Source: Colius striatus (Eukaryota > Chordata > Aves > Coliiformes > Coliidae). Taken from it: a stretch of DNA of 64,000 nt. The DNA is taken from the NCBI RefSeq assembly GCF_028858725.1, contig NC_084761.1, forward strand, positions 37,498,501-37,562,500. The letters run 5' to 3'. A program made the position numbers and the translations under genes. Under the pieces are notes generated by a model. It did not search any database. It was not told the origin of the DNA and saw nothing but the letters and a program-made list of their open reading frames with translations. Numbering within the stretch: position 1 is the first letter of the stretch; every line of letters starts with the position of its first letter. Shown here in pieces: positions 45,823 through 64,000 of the stretch.

Positions 45823-47260
45823 GTATGACAATATGGTTTCTTTATGACACAAGAATATTTCACAGCTTGAGGATACGCAACAATAATATGTTATTTGTAA
45901 GATGGTAATCTACTTCCAATACAGTTGTAATAGTCACTATTTTGTTAAAAATTTCCAAGGCTAGAGTAGTTTTAATGCAAATTCAGAGAGTATTTCTAAA
46001 AAACAGTATGATTTTTATAGAAAGAGCTGTAAACTGTCACAGCAGGCAGGTCTGTCATACATAAGGAGATGAGACTCTACAGAGTCATTTTTAAAGATTT
46101 CTCCCCTCCTTTATGTTTGCAAGTGTTTGAATGCCTTCCAGTACATCAGCTTCTGCTATCTTTCTGATGAAAAAAGAAAAAAATTGCATTTGAGATTTGA
46201 TTTTTTTTGACAATGTGTATTCTTTTCAAAACCCCGACATTTGCGTTAAAAAAATTGAAAAAGTCTTCATCTTGCCATTCCATTATTTCCCTGAAATACC
46301 ACACATTATTTCAATACATTAAAACATTCAAGAATTAGCCATAATTAAAATAATTGAAGTGAAGCAGACATTCAAGCTTACATTTCACAGCTTGCATCCA
46401 TGAGTACTTGTAGATACAACTAAGGCTTGATTGTTTGGCCCAGAGCTGCCAAGACTGTAACATAAGAGTGTATTTTAACATCCTCAAGAACTCACGGGAA
46501 CTTCACATCCTGGTTATGTTTCTGAAAGCCAAATCACACTGTTCATCATCTATCAACAATGTCCAACATTATTAGAGATGATACCCAAGAGAAATACTTG
46601 CTGAATTAAATAAAACCACTTCGTTTCTTACCTGTACAGATTTCTTAATAGTTGCAATAATCACAAATGCTGAGGCATATGGAGAAGGTAACGTGGCTTT
46701 ATGAATTCCTTATTCCTGCCTCACTTAAGCTTCTGTCTCATAAAATTGCCCCAGTATGAATTTCTCTGTTGTCCAGAAGGCAACAGAGATGCAAATCATG
46801 AAAAATAACAAGAGTCTCCAGGAGTATAATCTTCCATGTGACTTTTCGTAAGAATGGAATTAGGATTCGATGCTGAAAGGTACCTCTGAGAATGCACCAT
46901 CATTCTTGGTGGTAAAATTCTGATTGCAAAATGTAAACCTGTTCAACTCTTCCAGCTGTTTGGTTTTTTTATTTACAGGTTTCATTGATCTTTCATTTCA
47001 ATTCAAATTTTATCTTTCCAGAACATTGAGAGATGAAAGGATCAAAGGATCAAAGCTTTCAGAGAGCTCCCATTCTGTTCTAAACTACATTTTGATACAC
47101 ATGACTTCAGGATTCTTGCTGAATTAATCACTAATTAAAGTACTGCTTGGATGGCAAGAGGAAGTGCTGCTGGGGAAAACAAAAGCTTCAGAGTGAAACA
47201 ATTGGAAAAAAGTATTCTTTACCTTTAGTTTACTTACATATTCTTCTCCTTTTTAAGCAG

Positions 47261-47490
47261 AAGGAACCCGTGAGGAGATAACAGTGATATGGTTGCCACA
47301 AAGAAGTTAGCAGAGAAAGTACTGCAGGTCATCGTACTACACAGAAATGAAAGTGGAATTAGAGAAGCTGTCTTTCGAGAAAAAACACCCAAAACACATT
47401 CATCAGCCCAGATTTGAAACTGTAAAACTCTGCAACTGAGGTAGCTGTTGATGGTCCTTAACATTTAAAGAGTTTTAAACGTGATCACAC
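47261..47490 (+). pseudogene. ABCG2-like exon 9 remnant
   Basis: Patchy alignment to 28835-29085, best at AAGAAGTTAGCAGAGAAAGT and GAATTAGAGAAGCTGTCTTT. The acceptor is AAGCAG, a NAGNAG like the one in ABCG2. There are several indels, and the 3' boundary is uncertain. Confidence 0.8.
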
Positions 47491-48509
47491 AGATTGTGTT
47501 TAAATCTGAAAATAAATTTCAGTATACAACAGTGGCTTCAGAGAAAGGAAATAATCAAATTAAACTACTCACATTTTAAACAGACTTTGACACAGCATTG
47601 CACTGGTAATATTTACCAAGAAACTCAAACTTTTCTGCTTTATACTACTGATTTTAGCAGTTGGCCATCTGTAAGAAAATATTTATGCAAAACCAAACGC
47701 TTCTTCCTGCACAGTATTTAACTGTATTTCACTCTGCAGAGGAATTAACATACTGCCTGTGTGATTTTATTTCCATTGAAGTGGCTCATGTGACCAGAGC
47801 AAATCACAGAGTTCTTGCCCAGGAAGAATTCCTATTCATTTCTATGAAAGGACAGACTCTGCTACTCCTAAGTGTGACACTTTTTAGCTTATTTGGTCCC
47901 AGAGATTTTAATGAGAACGCCCAAACACTAATGAACTGACAGCAGCACCATCTAGCCACCGAGCTGTCAGCTGAACTCTGCAACTCCATGATGAGATTTA
48001 TAAAATTCTATACCTTAGCTGCATGAGCAGAAATTACAGTAGCACTCTTATCAACTTCACCATCACATTATCGGTGTTAAATTATATCTTTATCTTTTTA
48101 CCCAGCATTCTACTTTCCACGTATATCTTGGTCAGAAGAAGGTAGGACTAAAAAATTGCTTGAAGTTGATGACTAATGGCAGATTCAAATTGACAGTGGG
48201 TGCTAACATCAACCTGTTCTCATTCAAGACTGAAGTTAGAACAGCAGGCCCACTATGGCAGAGATGAGACTTTTCCTTCCTTTCTTCATTCTAACAGAGG
48301 CACAAAAACTAAGTTGAGAGAAAAGCAGAAGTGAAGTAATAAATAAAATCTTGTTTCTCCCTTTTTATTTGGGCAATGACTAGTATAGTTAGATTGCATC
48401 CACAAGCACTCCCGTTTGCTTAGGTCGCATGCATCTGTATAGGTGCTATAACATGTAGCTTTATGAACAAGCAAAGAAGTGAAAAAAACTGATTAGTAGG
48501 AGAAAGGAA

Positions 48510-48935
48510 ACGAGTCCAGTATCATCAGAGTTGAAAGGCTTTGAGTATGTGTGTGTGTCTGTACGTTGATACTACAGAGATCCTTAATTGCTTTGTAAGA
48601 GCTTGACCTTATGACAAGAATTACACTCTCAAGGATCTCCAGTACCCCAAGGTTAATGGTCCTGACTTGTTTCTCACAGTCTTTTCTATCTCCCTAGCCT
48701 CATTAGGGATGGATTTTGCAAACATTCTTTGAGAAGCACACACCTCATTAAGCCTTTTTTCATTAATCTGCTCCAAATTGGTCCTGATATGATCCCTGTT
48801 TTCCACTGCAATTGGCTTAAGAGCTGAATTATCCCTGACATTTGCTCCTTTCAGCAGGATCTTAGCGATAGGGTACCATGGATCAAGTGGTTTATAATGT
48901 TAAGACTCAGGCATTGCTTGGTCTTAACATTGACA
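48510..48935. repeat. 350-bp conserved element, copy B
   Basis: The core (about 48530-48875) is nearly identical to 30826-31190. It lies about 1 kb past the exon 9 remnant of the ABCG2-like copy, which is the position of intron 9, where copy A lies in ABCG2. Flanking homology continues at lower identity on both sides, with an insertion of about 19 bp after the core in this copy. Confidence 0.85.
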
Positions 48936-50705
48936 GAATTGCCTAATACCATTGTTTTCCTGAGATTTTTGTCATTAGAACTTAAACAATTGTGATGTGC
49001 AGAATTCAATCATTCTAATTATATCACTAACTCGATTGAAAATATGCATTTTTTTGTATGAAAATTCCTCTTTCCATTTGCCTACAGTAAGTGATTTAAT
49101 ATGGACTCTAGGAAACTTTAAAAGACTTAATTAAAAGTTTAGGTTATATGAGAAATTATTCAATCTGCTTGAACATTTTTCTTTTAAATCCTCTGTCTGA
49201 ACCACTTTACAATAACTTAAAATAAACGACAAGCTTAAGGTGACTTTCTAAATACGTACTATCATTTGTTTTAATTGATTAGTTTGAAGGAAGACTTATG
49301 ATAACAAAAAATCTTACAAGCTACTGCTTTTAAATGTTATTGTTTCCAGTACAGAAAGTAAGGCTTTTTATTTTCAGTGCTAGTAAGTGAAAGTAATTTC
49401 TTGTTCCTTGTAATGAATGCTCCATTTGCTGTAATTATTAGCATACTGTTGCTAAATAGCAAGAGGTTTATGTTTTTACTAAACCTTGTTGCTTGTTAAT
49501 CTAGTAGGAAGTAGTTTTCCTCACCACATCTACATGTGTCACGTGGGGTATTTATTTCTGACTCACTCAGTATGAGGATTCTTCTCATTCATTGCCTAAA
49601 TTACAGCTTTTCCATCTGTTTGATCAGCTGTTACAATCTCCCAGCCATAAATTCTGTTACTAGCAAGCACCTAATGTTATTGGTACATAACAAACTAGAA
49701 GAGATACTAAAGTGGCTAAGTAACAGCTAATACCTCCAAGCATGCTGCCTCAGTGCTGCTTGGGAAGTAGCTTCTTACTCTTTGACTTATTTTACAAGTA
49801 GAAATTGACTGAAGTTCAGTTTCCAAAGTAATAAATAATTATATGAAAGACAGCAAATTCCAATTAGTTGGTGGGGGTATTTTTTGGTTTTTTTTTCCCC
49901 TAAATTGAAGACTGCACCTTTTCAAGTGAATTTTAAGTACTATTTGTCCAATGTATGTGTTTATCAATGAAGATGGGTTCAATAGACTAAGGCTTCTATC
50001 AGAGTTCTCACTTCTTCTTTCAGTTAAAGATCAGGTGCAATTGCAGCACCTGCTAAATAGGTTACAAGTGAGAGATTTTATATACTTTTAAAAACACAGA
50101 AAACAGAAAATATATAGAAAACAAAGAGCCAAACAAGGCTTACTGTGCAATTTTTTTGTTTTGTTACAAAGGAGGCTTATTCATTTGAAAGCACTTTGTC
50201 CTAATTACAAACAATGTAGTAGAGACAAACGGCCTTCACAATGACCTCTGTCTGTAAGGCTTATTGAAGAGTGACTTACCTTAAGATTACACTGTTATGC
50301 TAATAATTAACCTCCAAGGCTGCAAAAAAAAATCTGAATTTATTTTTATTGTTTGTTAGCTTAAATGTCTATTTACATTTGTCTTATACCATTGTGGTTA
50401 TAACTTTCAACAAGATATTTCATCTAACAAAAACCACATTTCCTGCTTTTTTAGCTACTTCTATTTAGTAATAAAAAAAAAAAAATCAATTGTTGGATCA
50501 ATTTTGCTGAAAAAAAGGATTACTTCAGTGGAAACTTAAACAGGTTGGCAGTAGAACAATTGGCTTGGCCGTAGAACAATTTGAATGGCTTTTAATGAAG
50601 CAAGTAGAAGGCTAGGCACTACAGACAGCAAATTCCATTTCCAGAATTGTTGTCTAGTTTTCACAAGTGATGTTACTAAGGGAGTTATGAAGATGTAACC
50701 AGGTG
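48936..50705. other. AT-rich intergenic stretch
   Basis: No coding exon, RNA gene or known repeat recognised. Equivalents of ABCG2 exons 10 and beyond were looked for here and not found. Confidence 0.4.
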
Positions 50706-50709
50706 GATA

Positions 50710-51275
50710 GATGGTGGTAGTGCAGGGGATGCAGTTTCTCTTGATTTCGGTAAAGCATTTGATACCATCTCCCACAGCATCCTTGCAATAAAACTGAGAA
50801 AGTGTGGGCTGGATGATCAGTGAGGTAGATTGTTAACTGGTTGGAGGAAAGAAGGCAGAGTGGTGATCAATGGGCCAGGGTCTAGTTGGAGGCCTGTATC
50901 TAGTGGAGCCCCTTAGGGGTTGGTGCTGGGACTGGTACTGTTCAGTATATTCACTAATGACTTGATGAGGGAACAGAGGGCACTGTCAGCAAGTTTGCTG
51001 ATGATACTAAACTGGGGGGAGTGGCTGACACACCAGAAGGCTGTTTTGCTGCTGAAGTTGCTCCTACTGGCTGGCTGCTTTGAGCTGTGTAAGAAGTATC
51101 ATCTTCATTCTTGACTTCTGTACTAGATAGCATTAAAATCTTGTAGGTCACATATTCACTACCTGTGAGGGAAGTTTTTAATTTAGGTTTTCCAGGAGGT
51201 GGACCTGCTTTAGTAGGACCTTGGAATAGATTATCTCTTCCAACCCCTACCATTCTGTGATTCAGTGAAAACCTT
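50710..51275 (+). mobile_element. CR1 LINE fragment with internal non-CR1 segment
   Basis: The 5' part matches the CR1 reverse transcriptase region, and the last 60 bp match the CR1 3' end (CTCTTCCAACCCCTACCATT). The middle, about 51045-51200, does not look like CR1. The copy is badly broken. Confidence 0.75.
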
Positions 51276-52049
51276 CCTGCCACCAGTTACCCATGTTTTC
51301 TGGAAAGCTCTCTGCTGCCCCAAGCTGTATCAGGAGTGCCAGGGCCACCAACAGCAGACCTTCTCCTGAAAGAGTGCTTATGGGACAGACTTTGAAGGGC
51401 TCTTCCACCTCCAACTGCTATCCTCTTTGCTCCCACTCCAGGTTCTATTTAAGCAAGGAACCGAAAAAACCCCACTGGTGCCTAGATATCCAAGTAGCAA
51501 TTACTTGCAGATGTTTTATGATAACATTAACTTTTTTCTCTTTTCCTCATGTTTTTTTTTTCTTGATGGAGAAGAGTATCTGAATACATAAAGCACTCAA
51601 GTGATGCTGGTGGAACCTGGAAGAATTATACGTCTCTTATTCCAAATAAGCATCTCAGACTGCCCTTCCTGAAGGAATTTTCAGAAGTCAGCAATGCTAT
51701 AGCATACATACAGTACAAAATACAAAGAGATTCCCACTGCCCAAACATTGTGACTCTTATAGTACACTTGATATACCTAATACACTCAGCATGTATGTAT
51801 TTTATGTATTTTGTGTGTAGTGATGGATGGATGGATTTCCATTAAGCATTTAACTTTCATTAATATGGTTTGTGTTTGACCTGGTGAGGTATCTGCCCAG
51901 ACAGAACTATGGGGCTTATGTGCAAGCCTGAGACTTCCAAGGACCATTCAACCCTCCAGATGCTGTAGGACTCCCTGAAACAAAGGGGAAAAAAACAGGG
52001 GACTAGAGAAGAAGAGCAGAGAACTTACACAACAACTGTGAAGTAATAA
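51276..52049. other. Intergenic, no gene seen
   Basis: No coding sequence recognised. A short GGAT repeat is present near 51822-51837. Confidence 0.4.
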
Positions 52050-52507
52050 AAAAACAGAGAGGAGAGAGTCCAGCGCAGGGCCACCAAGATGATCAGGGTA
52101 CTGGAGCATCTTCCTTCTGAGGAAAGACTGCGGTAACTGGGGCTGTTTAGTCTAGGGAAGAGGAGACCGAGGGGGGATCTCATTAATATTTATAAGTATA
52201 AAAATGGTGGATGTCAGGAGGTTGGGGCATCTCTTTTTCGATGGTATCTAGTGACAGGACAAGGAGTAGTGGGATGAAAGCTAGAACACAAAGAGTTCCA
52301 TTTAAACATAAAAAAGACTATTTCACTGTTCAGGTGAGGGAGCCCTGGCACAGGCTGCCCAGGGGAATTGTGTAGTCTCCTTCTCTGGAGGTCTTCAAAA
52401 CCCACTGGGATGTGTTCCTGATCTAGGCTGACCTGCTTCAGCGGGGAGGTTGGACTAGGTGATCTCTAAAGGTCTCTTCCAACCCTTACCATTCTCTGAT
52501 TCTATAA
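52050..52507 (+). mobile_element. CR1 LINE 3' fragment
   Basis: Begins in the late ORF region (GAGAGAGTCCAGCGCAGGGC) and ends with the CR1 tail CATTCTCTGATTCTATAAC. It lies just beyond the likely 3' end of PKD2. Confidence 0.92.
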
Positions 52508-52760
52508 CAGAGTTACTAACAGTCAGAGCCGAAATAGCAGAAAATAGACCCGTTCATTTGCACAAATGCAAATATGAAAGAGTTAAAAAAAAAAGTACAA
52601 TTTGAGCAATGAAGCAGTAGCAGCAGCCCAGTCCTCTCTCATCATTTACACCCAGTGCTCATATGAAACAGAAATAACACATACTAAAAAAAAAAGAGAG
52701 TTCTGTTATTATCAAATCAAGTGTATGGCACAACGTTTGCTTTATAGATGATATAAAATA

Positions 52761-52766
52761 TTTATT
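52761..52766 (-). terminator. PKD2: Candidate PKD2 polyadenylation signal
   Basis: TTTATT on the + strand reads AATAAA on the - strand, about 2.9 kb after the PKD2 stop. Another AATAAA lies at 53690-53695. Which one is used cannot be decided here. Confidence 0.35.
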
Positions 52767-55647
52767 AGGAAGTAAAGTGCTCAGGTTTACACATCAATAC
52801 ATTCTTGATCACTGTAGAAGACTTGCATAATTAACAGCTCCCTAATAAGACCAAACACTGTACTATGCAAACTCCTTTGCTTTTGTAATAAGCGACAAAT
52901 GAGAGTATAACCTAATGCTGAAAAACAAAAACAATAAAAAGTTTGTAGCATTTGTCAAGTGGCCGTGCACTTGCTGCAAGGCCCACTGTCAGCACACACG
53001 GGTACCCCATGAAAACTTACTGCACTTCAAGATGAAGCTTGTTATTAAGTAACGACACGTTACAGAAATATACCTCAACAAATACAGCTATGAATGCACT
53101 ATGAAAATTGCATTTTCGTAACAAACATGTACTACAAATAAAAGTGGAAGTGCATGACTGAATTTATACTTTGACAGATAAATTTTACAAGAAACCTATT
53201 TAAAGCCATACTGATGGGAAAGCAAAACTAAACCTTTGTCCCAGGAATGCTCTGCCCCACCAATAGCTGACCAATCACTTCTGCACACTCTCCAGTCCCT
53301 GCTGCTGCAGATCTCAGCATGCCACACGTTTTACAGGCTACAGGCACAAACCTTAGCACAAGGTATTCTCAGTAAAGCTTCAGCTAATTTCTGGGCAACT
53401 CAGGCTGTGTCATTTGGCCAAAGTCATCGGTTTTAAAACACGATTATTTAAACACTACCTTAACATTTAGGTAACCCTTCACCCTAGAAACCCAACATCA
53501 ATTACATGTTACACACATGTAATTAGCTAACATGCCTCAGTTTAATCAGTAAATCATGTCATATACAAACATACTGTACGTTTTGGATATTAATGTAAAG
53601 ACAAGGCTATGTATATTTGAATTGCTTCCTATTGTATTTCCCATTTTCCTTCCACACCAACTGGACACCCGTACAACTGGCACGTTTTTTTTATTGGTTT
53701 GGTTTGTTTAACCTTTCTGCAGAAAGGTTTCTAAGGTCTAATAACCTTCAATCAAGGCCAAGACAGATCTTAGTCCAAGTGTCTTTTGTTTCATGCAAAT
53801 GCCCTAACCACTGTGCTGTGTGCTGTTTTGAGAAGTTGTTGGGGTCTTTTGTCAAAGAGCACAAATTTCTTTCTAGTACAGGACAAAATAACACACAAAG
53901 AAAAAATACTTGACAAGGATCACAACCTGTTTTCCCATGTCATTCAGTTCTCAAGCCAAAGCTACTAAGAAATTCCAGTCTCCATATCAAGCTTCCTCCT
54001 GCTCCACTTTGCATTAATTAAGTTGTGCATATGGTTTTTTGTTAACTTAAAAACAGGGAAAGGCATGAAGTCTATTGAGTGTTATCAAGTCCCCTGGCTA
54101 GAGGGAAGGCATTCTGAGTCACTGTACATCCAGGCAATGAAGTTGTAAGAACATAGGCAGGATGTAAGCTTTGCCTAAGCAGTATCATCACAAGAATGAG
54201 GTGCTAACTCCTGGCAACAGCTGTTTTTTTGAAACAAAAAGCACCAAATGTATTATACTTTGTTAAAGAGGCATTTTTTCTTCTATATACCCTACTAATA
54301 GTGAAGCTGTGTTTGGTTGAGTAGCTTTCCATTTTCCTTTACAATAACTCTAAGTCTCTGGAAACAAGACACTTGCTATCTTCAGGAAAAAAGTGCAGCT
54401 GATAACCTCCCTCCTAAACCTGCATTCCACACATGGAAACTCTGTGCCTCAATGCTTGCTATAGAAAACCAATGGACTTTCAGTGTTGCATCTCCTTTCA
54501 AAACCAAAGCTTCTGTGATGCAGGAAACAGAGGAAATGAAATACTAAAAATCAGTGATTACACTGTAAACACCTTTCCAAAAGAATCATGTATTGCACCT
54601 CAGCAGAAAAGGATAAGTAGAAACAGACTTGATAAATTTATAAGCAGTTGTCAAATGTCAATATAGACTACATAGTTGAGACACGATTAGAATATGATAG
54701 AACATGAGATGAGATTTTCCTATCTGTCAGCAACTTCTCTACACCCTTCCCTGTCACACCCAAGGAAGAGTTAGTGTTTTTCAATTTTGCATGCTTTTAA
54801 GTGATGTATCTTCTGCAAAGTGACCATAGTTACCTAAGAACGTCGGAACACTTAGATCACGAAAATATAGCATTAAAAAAATGGGCACTTTGTAACAAAG
54901 TTGAAAATTATTCCAGTAGTTGGGTATGAAGAGGCAGTTCTGGAATATTATTTTTTAAATGCTAATGAAATGCAAAACCACATAATTTGTACAGTTTCTA
55001 TTACAGAATAATGTGATTTACAATTGTACAAACTAAGTGTGCTTTCTTCTGTTTAAAGAAACAGTATTTCTCAAAAACAGGAAAATCCCAACATTTTAAA
55101 TTTAAATTGAAATGTTAGTATGCTAACATTAACTCAGAAAATTGGAGTAGAAACTCAAAGTAAAAAGGTGCTGGGTTCTCTCTTCAAAAGAGTCAGTTAT
55201 GCCATCTCTTAAAATTGCTTTTAAAAGCACTTTAATATGATGTTTTCTAATAGAAAGCAAAAAACTTGCAGCCTTTCATTTGAGTGTTTTAGCCACAGCA
55301 CATTACTCTGTCTGAAGCTTGCCGCCCCTGTAAAAGCATTCTCCATGACATATGTACAGAACCAAAAATTCTGTCCAGGTAGATTTTGTCACACCTGGTT
55401 TCCATTCTGTCTCCTGCATTTTCATTTTCAAGGCTGACAGAGTCCATGTTGGTAACCTGAATGTGACACATGGCTTATGTAGGTCTGAAAAATGCTTTAA
55501 GAAGAGAACATATACTTTTGCCCACCAGTGAAAATGGTCCTCAGTGGTCTGATTAGGATGACCACCTCATGCTGGGAAACAGTGGGGTAGTACATCTACT
55601 GGTTTAATACTGATCTGGAGCATTTAGAATCTCCTACATAGTTAACC
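52767..55647 (-). other. PKD2: Probable PKD2 3' UTR
   Basis: AT-rich sequence without coding exons between the PKD2 stop codon and the candidate poly(A) signals. Its length is inferred from the signals only. Confidence 0.45.
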
Positions 55648-63591
<7,944 letters not shown>

Positions 63592-63924
63592 CTGTAAAAG
63601 AAAAAAAAAATATCATACAACTGTAAAGATAAGGAAGACAACAATTTCTTAACACAATCGCTCTTTTACACATGAGATGTCTTATTGAATTTGACTGGAG
63701 ACACAGTCAGTTAATTTATGTCAATCACTTCCTAAAAACGCTGAGTCTTGAAATGTGAAGAAAATTCTGTCAGAACCTTGAGTTCTTATTTAGGGACTTT
63801 GTTTGTTTCTTTGTTTTCCATTCTCTATTTGGCACTCCATAAAAAAAAAAGACTTCCATCAATGAAGATGTTAGCTATGAAGTAGTAAAATGCAGGAAAA
63901 GATCAAACAGCTGACTTTCCTCTG

Positions 63925-63990
63925 AGCAGGTGGTTGGACTAGAGACTTCTCAAGGTCCCCTCCATCCTGCAGCATTCTGTTATTCTGCAG
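63925..63990 (+). mobile_element. CR1 LINE 3' tail fragment
   Basis: The last 60 or so bases of CR1 (GGTTGGACTAGAGACTTCTC through ATTCTGTTATTCTGCAG), near the right edge, in a PKD2 intron. Confidence 0.75.
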
Positions 63991-64000
63991 TTTACCATTA

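Larger units (their letters stand above)
41766..47490 (+). pseudogene. Decayed ABCG2 paralogue (exons 3, 7, 8, 9 recognisable)
   Basis: Four exon remnants in the order and orientation of ABCG2, separated by intron-like sequence. Exon 3 (41766-41825) still reads GIMRPSLSTVLG but has lost Walker A. Exon 7 (44707-44841) has lost its acceptor AG, has internal indels and a TAG stop, and keeps its GTGAGC donor. Exon 8 (45713-45822) keeps both splice sites but is frameshifted by a run of 15 T. Exon 9 (47261 to about 47490) keeps a NAGNAG acceptor but is shifted. Introns between the remnants show this was a DNA-level tandem duplication and not a retrocopy. An LTR of about 1 kb sits inside it (42895-43940). 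Divergence from ABCG2 is large, so the copy is old or had already diverged as a separate gene before it died. Exons 10-16 were not recognised. It encodes no product. Confidence 0.85.

Overview
This is vertebrate nuclear DNA, almost certainly from a bird. It has spliced genes with GT-AG introns, several copies of the avian CR1 LINE with its typical 3' tail, and avian-type endogenous retroviral LTRs. Gene order also fits: ABCG2 and PKD2 lie tail to tail, as in other amniotes. The species cannot be fixed from the sequence alone.

Left part (1-17.7 kb): a possible solo LTR followed by a minisatellite of small hairpins (0.9-1.44 kb); a compact three-coding-exon gene of the PLAC8/cornifelin family on the + strand (3.75-5.65 kb); a CpG island with three CCAAT boxes and two YY1/TISU-like elements (about 7.43-8.66 kb), which is the best candidate for the ABCG2 promoter and noncoding first exon; then about 9 kb of repeat-poor sequence, probably ABCG2 intron 1.

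Centre (17.7-37.7 kb): a complete, intact ABCG2 half-transporter gene on the + strand. It has 15 coding exons with all reading frames joining, giving 663 residues. Its introns hold an old two-LTR endogenous retrovirus (18.5-21.6 kb), another LTR (about 23.65-24.15 kb), a 1.2 kb CR1 (29.3-30.5 kb) and a well-preserved 350-bp element (30.8-31.2 kb). Notable details are a GC-AG intron, a tandem NAGNAG acceptor and loss of the cysteine that bridges human ABCG2 dimers.

Right of ABCG2 (37.7-52.5 kb): a second, orphan CpG island (about 40.0-40.26 kb), then remnants of an ABCG2-like paralogue in the same orientation (recognisable exons 3, 7, 8 and 9, with stops and frameshifts), then a second copy of the 350-bp element in the position expected for its intron 9. 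LTRs and CR1 fragments fill much of the rest.

Right end (52.7-63.6 kb): the last eight coding exons of PKD2 (polycystin-2) on the - strand, running from the S5 helix through the pore, S6, EF-hand, acidic cluster and coiled coil to the C-terminus. The 5' two thirds of the gene lie beyond the right edge.

The genes are not functionally linked as an operon would be: a plasma-membrane efflux pump, a TRP-type cation channel and a small Cys-rich protein. The most unusual content is the decayed ABCG2 paralogue with its own upstream CpG island, and the 350-bp element that stays about 97% identical between the two loci while the neighbouring exons have decayed.
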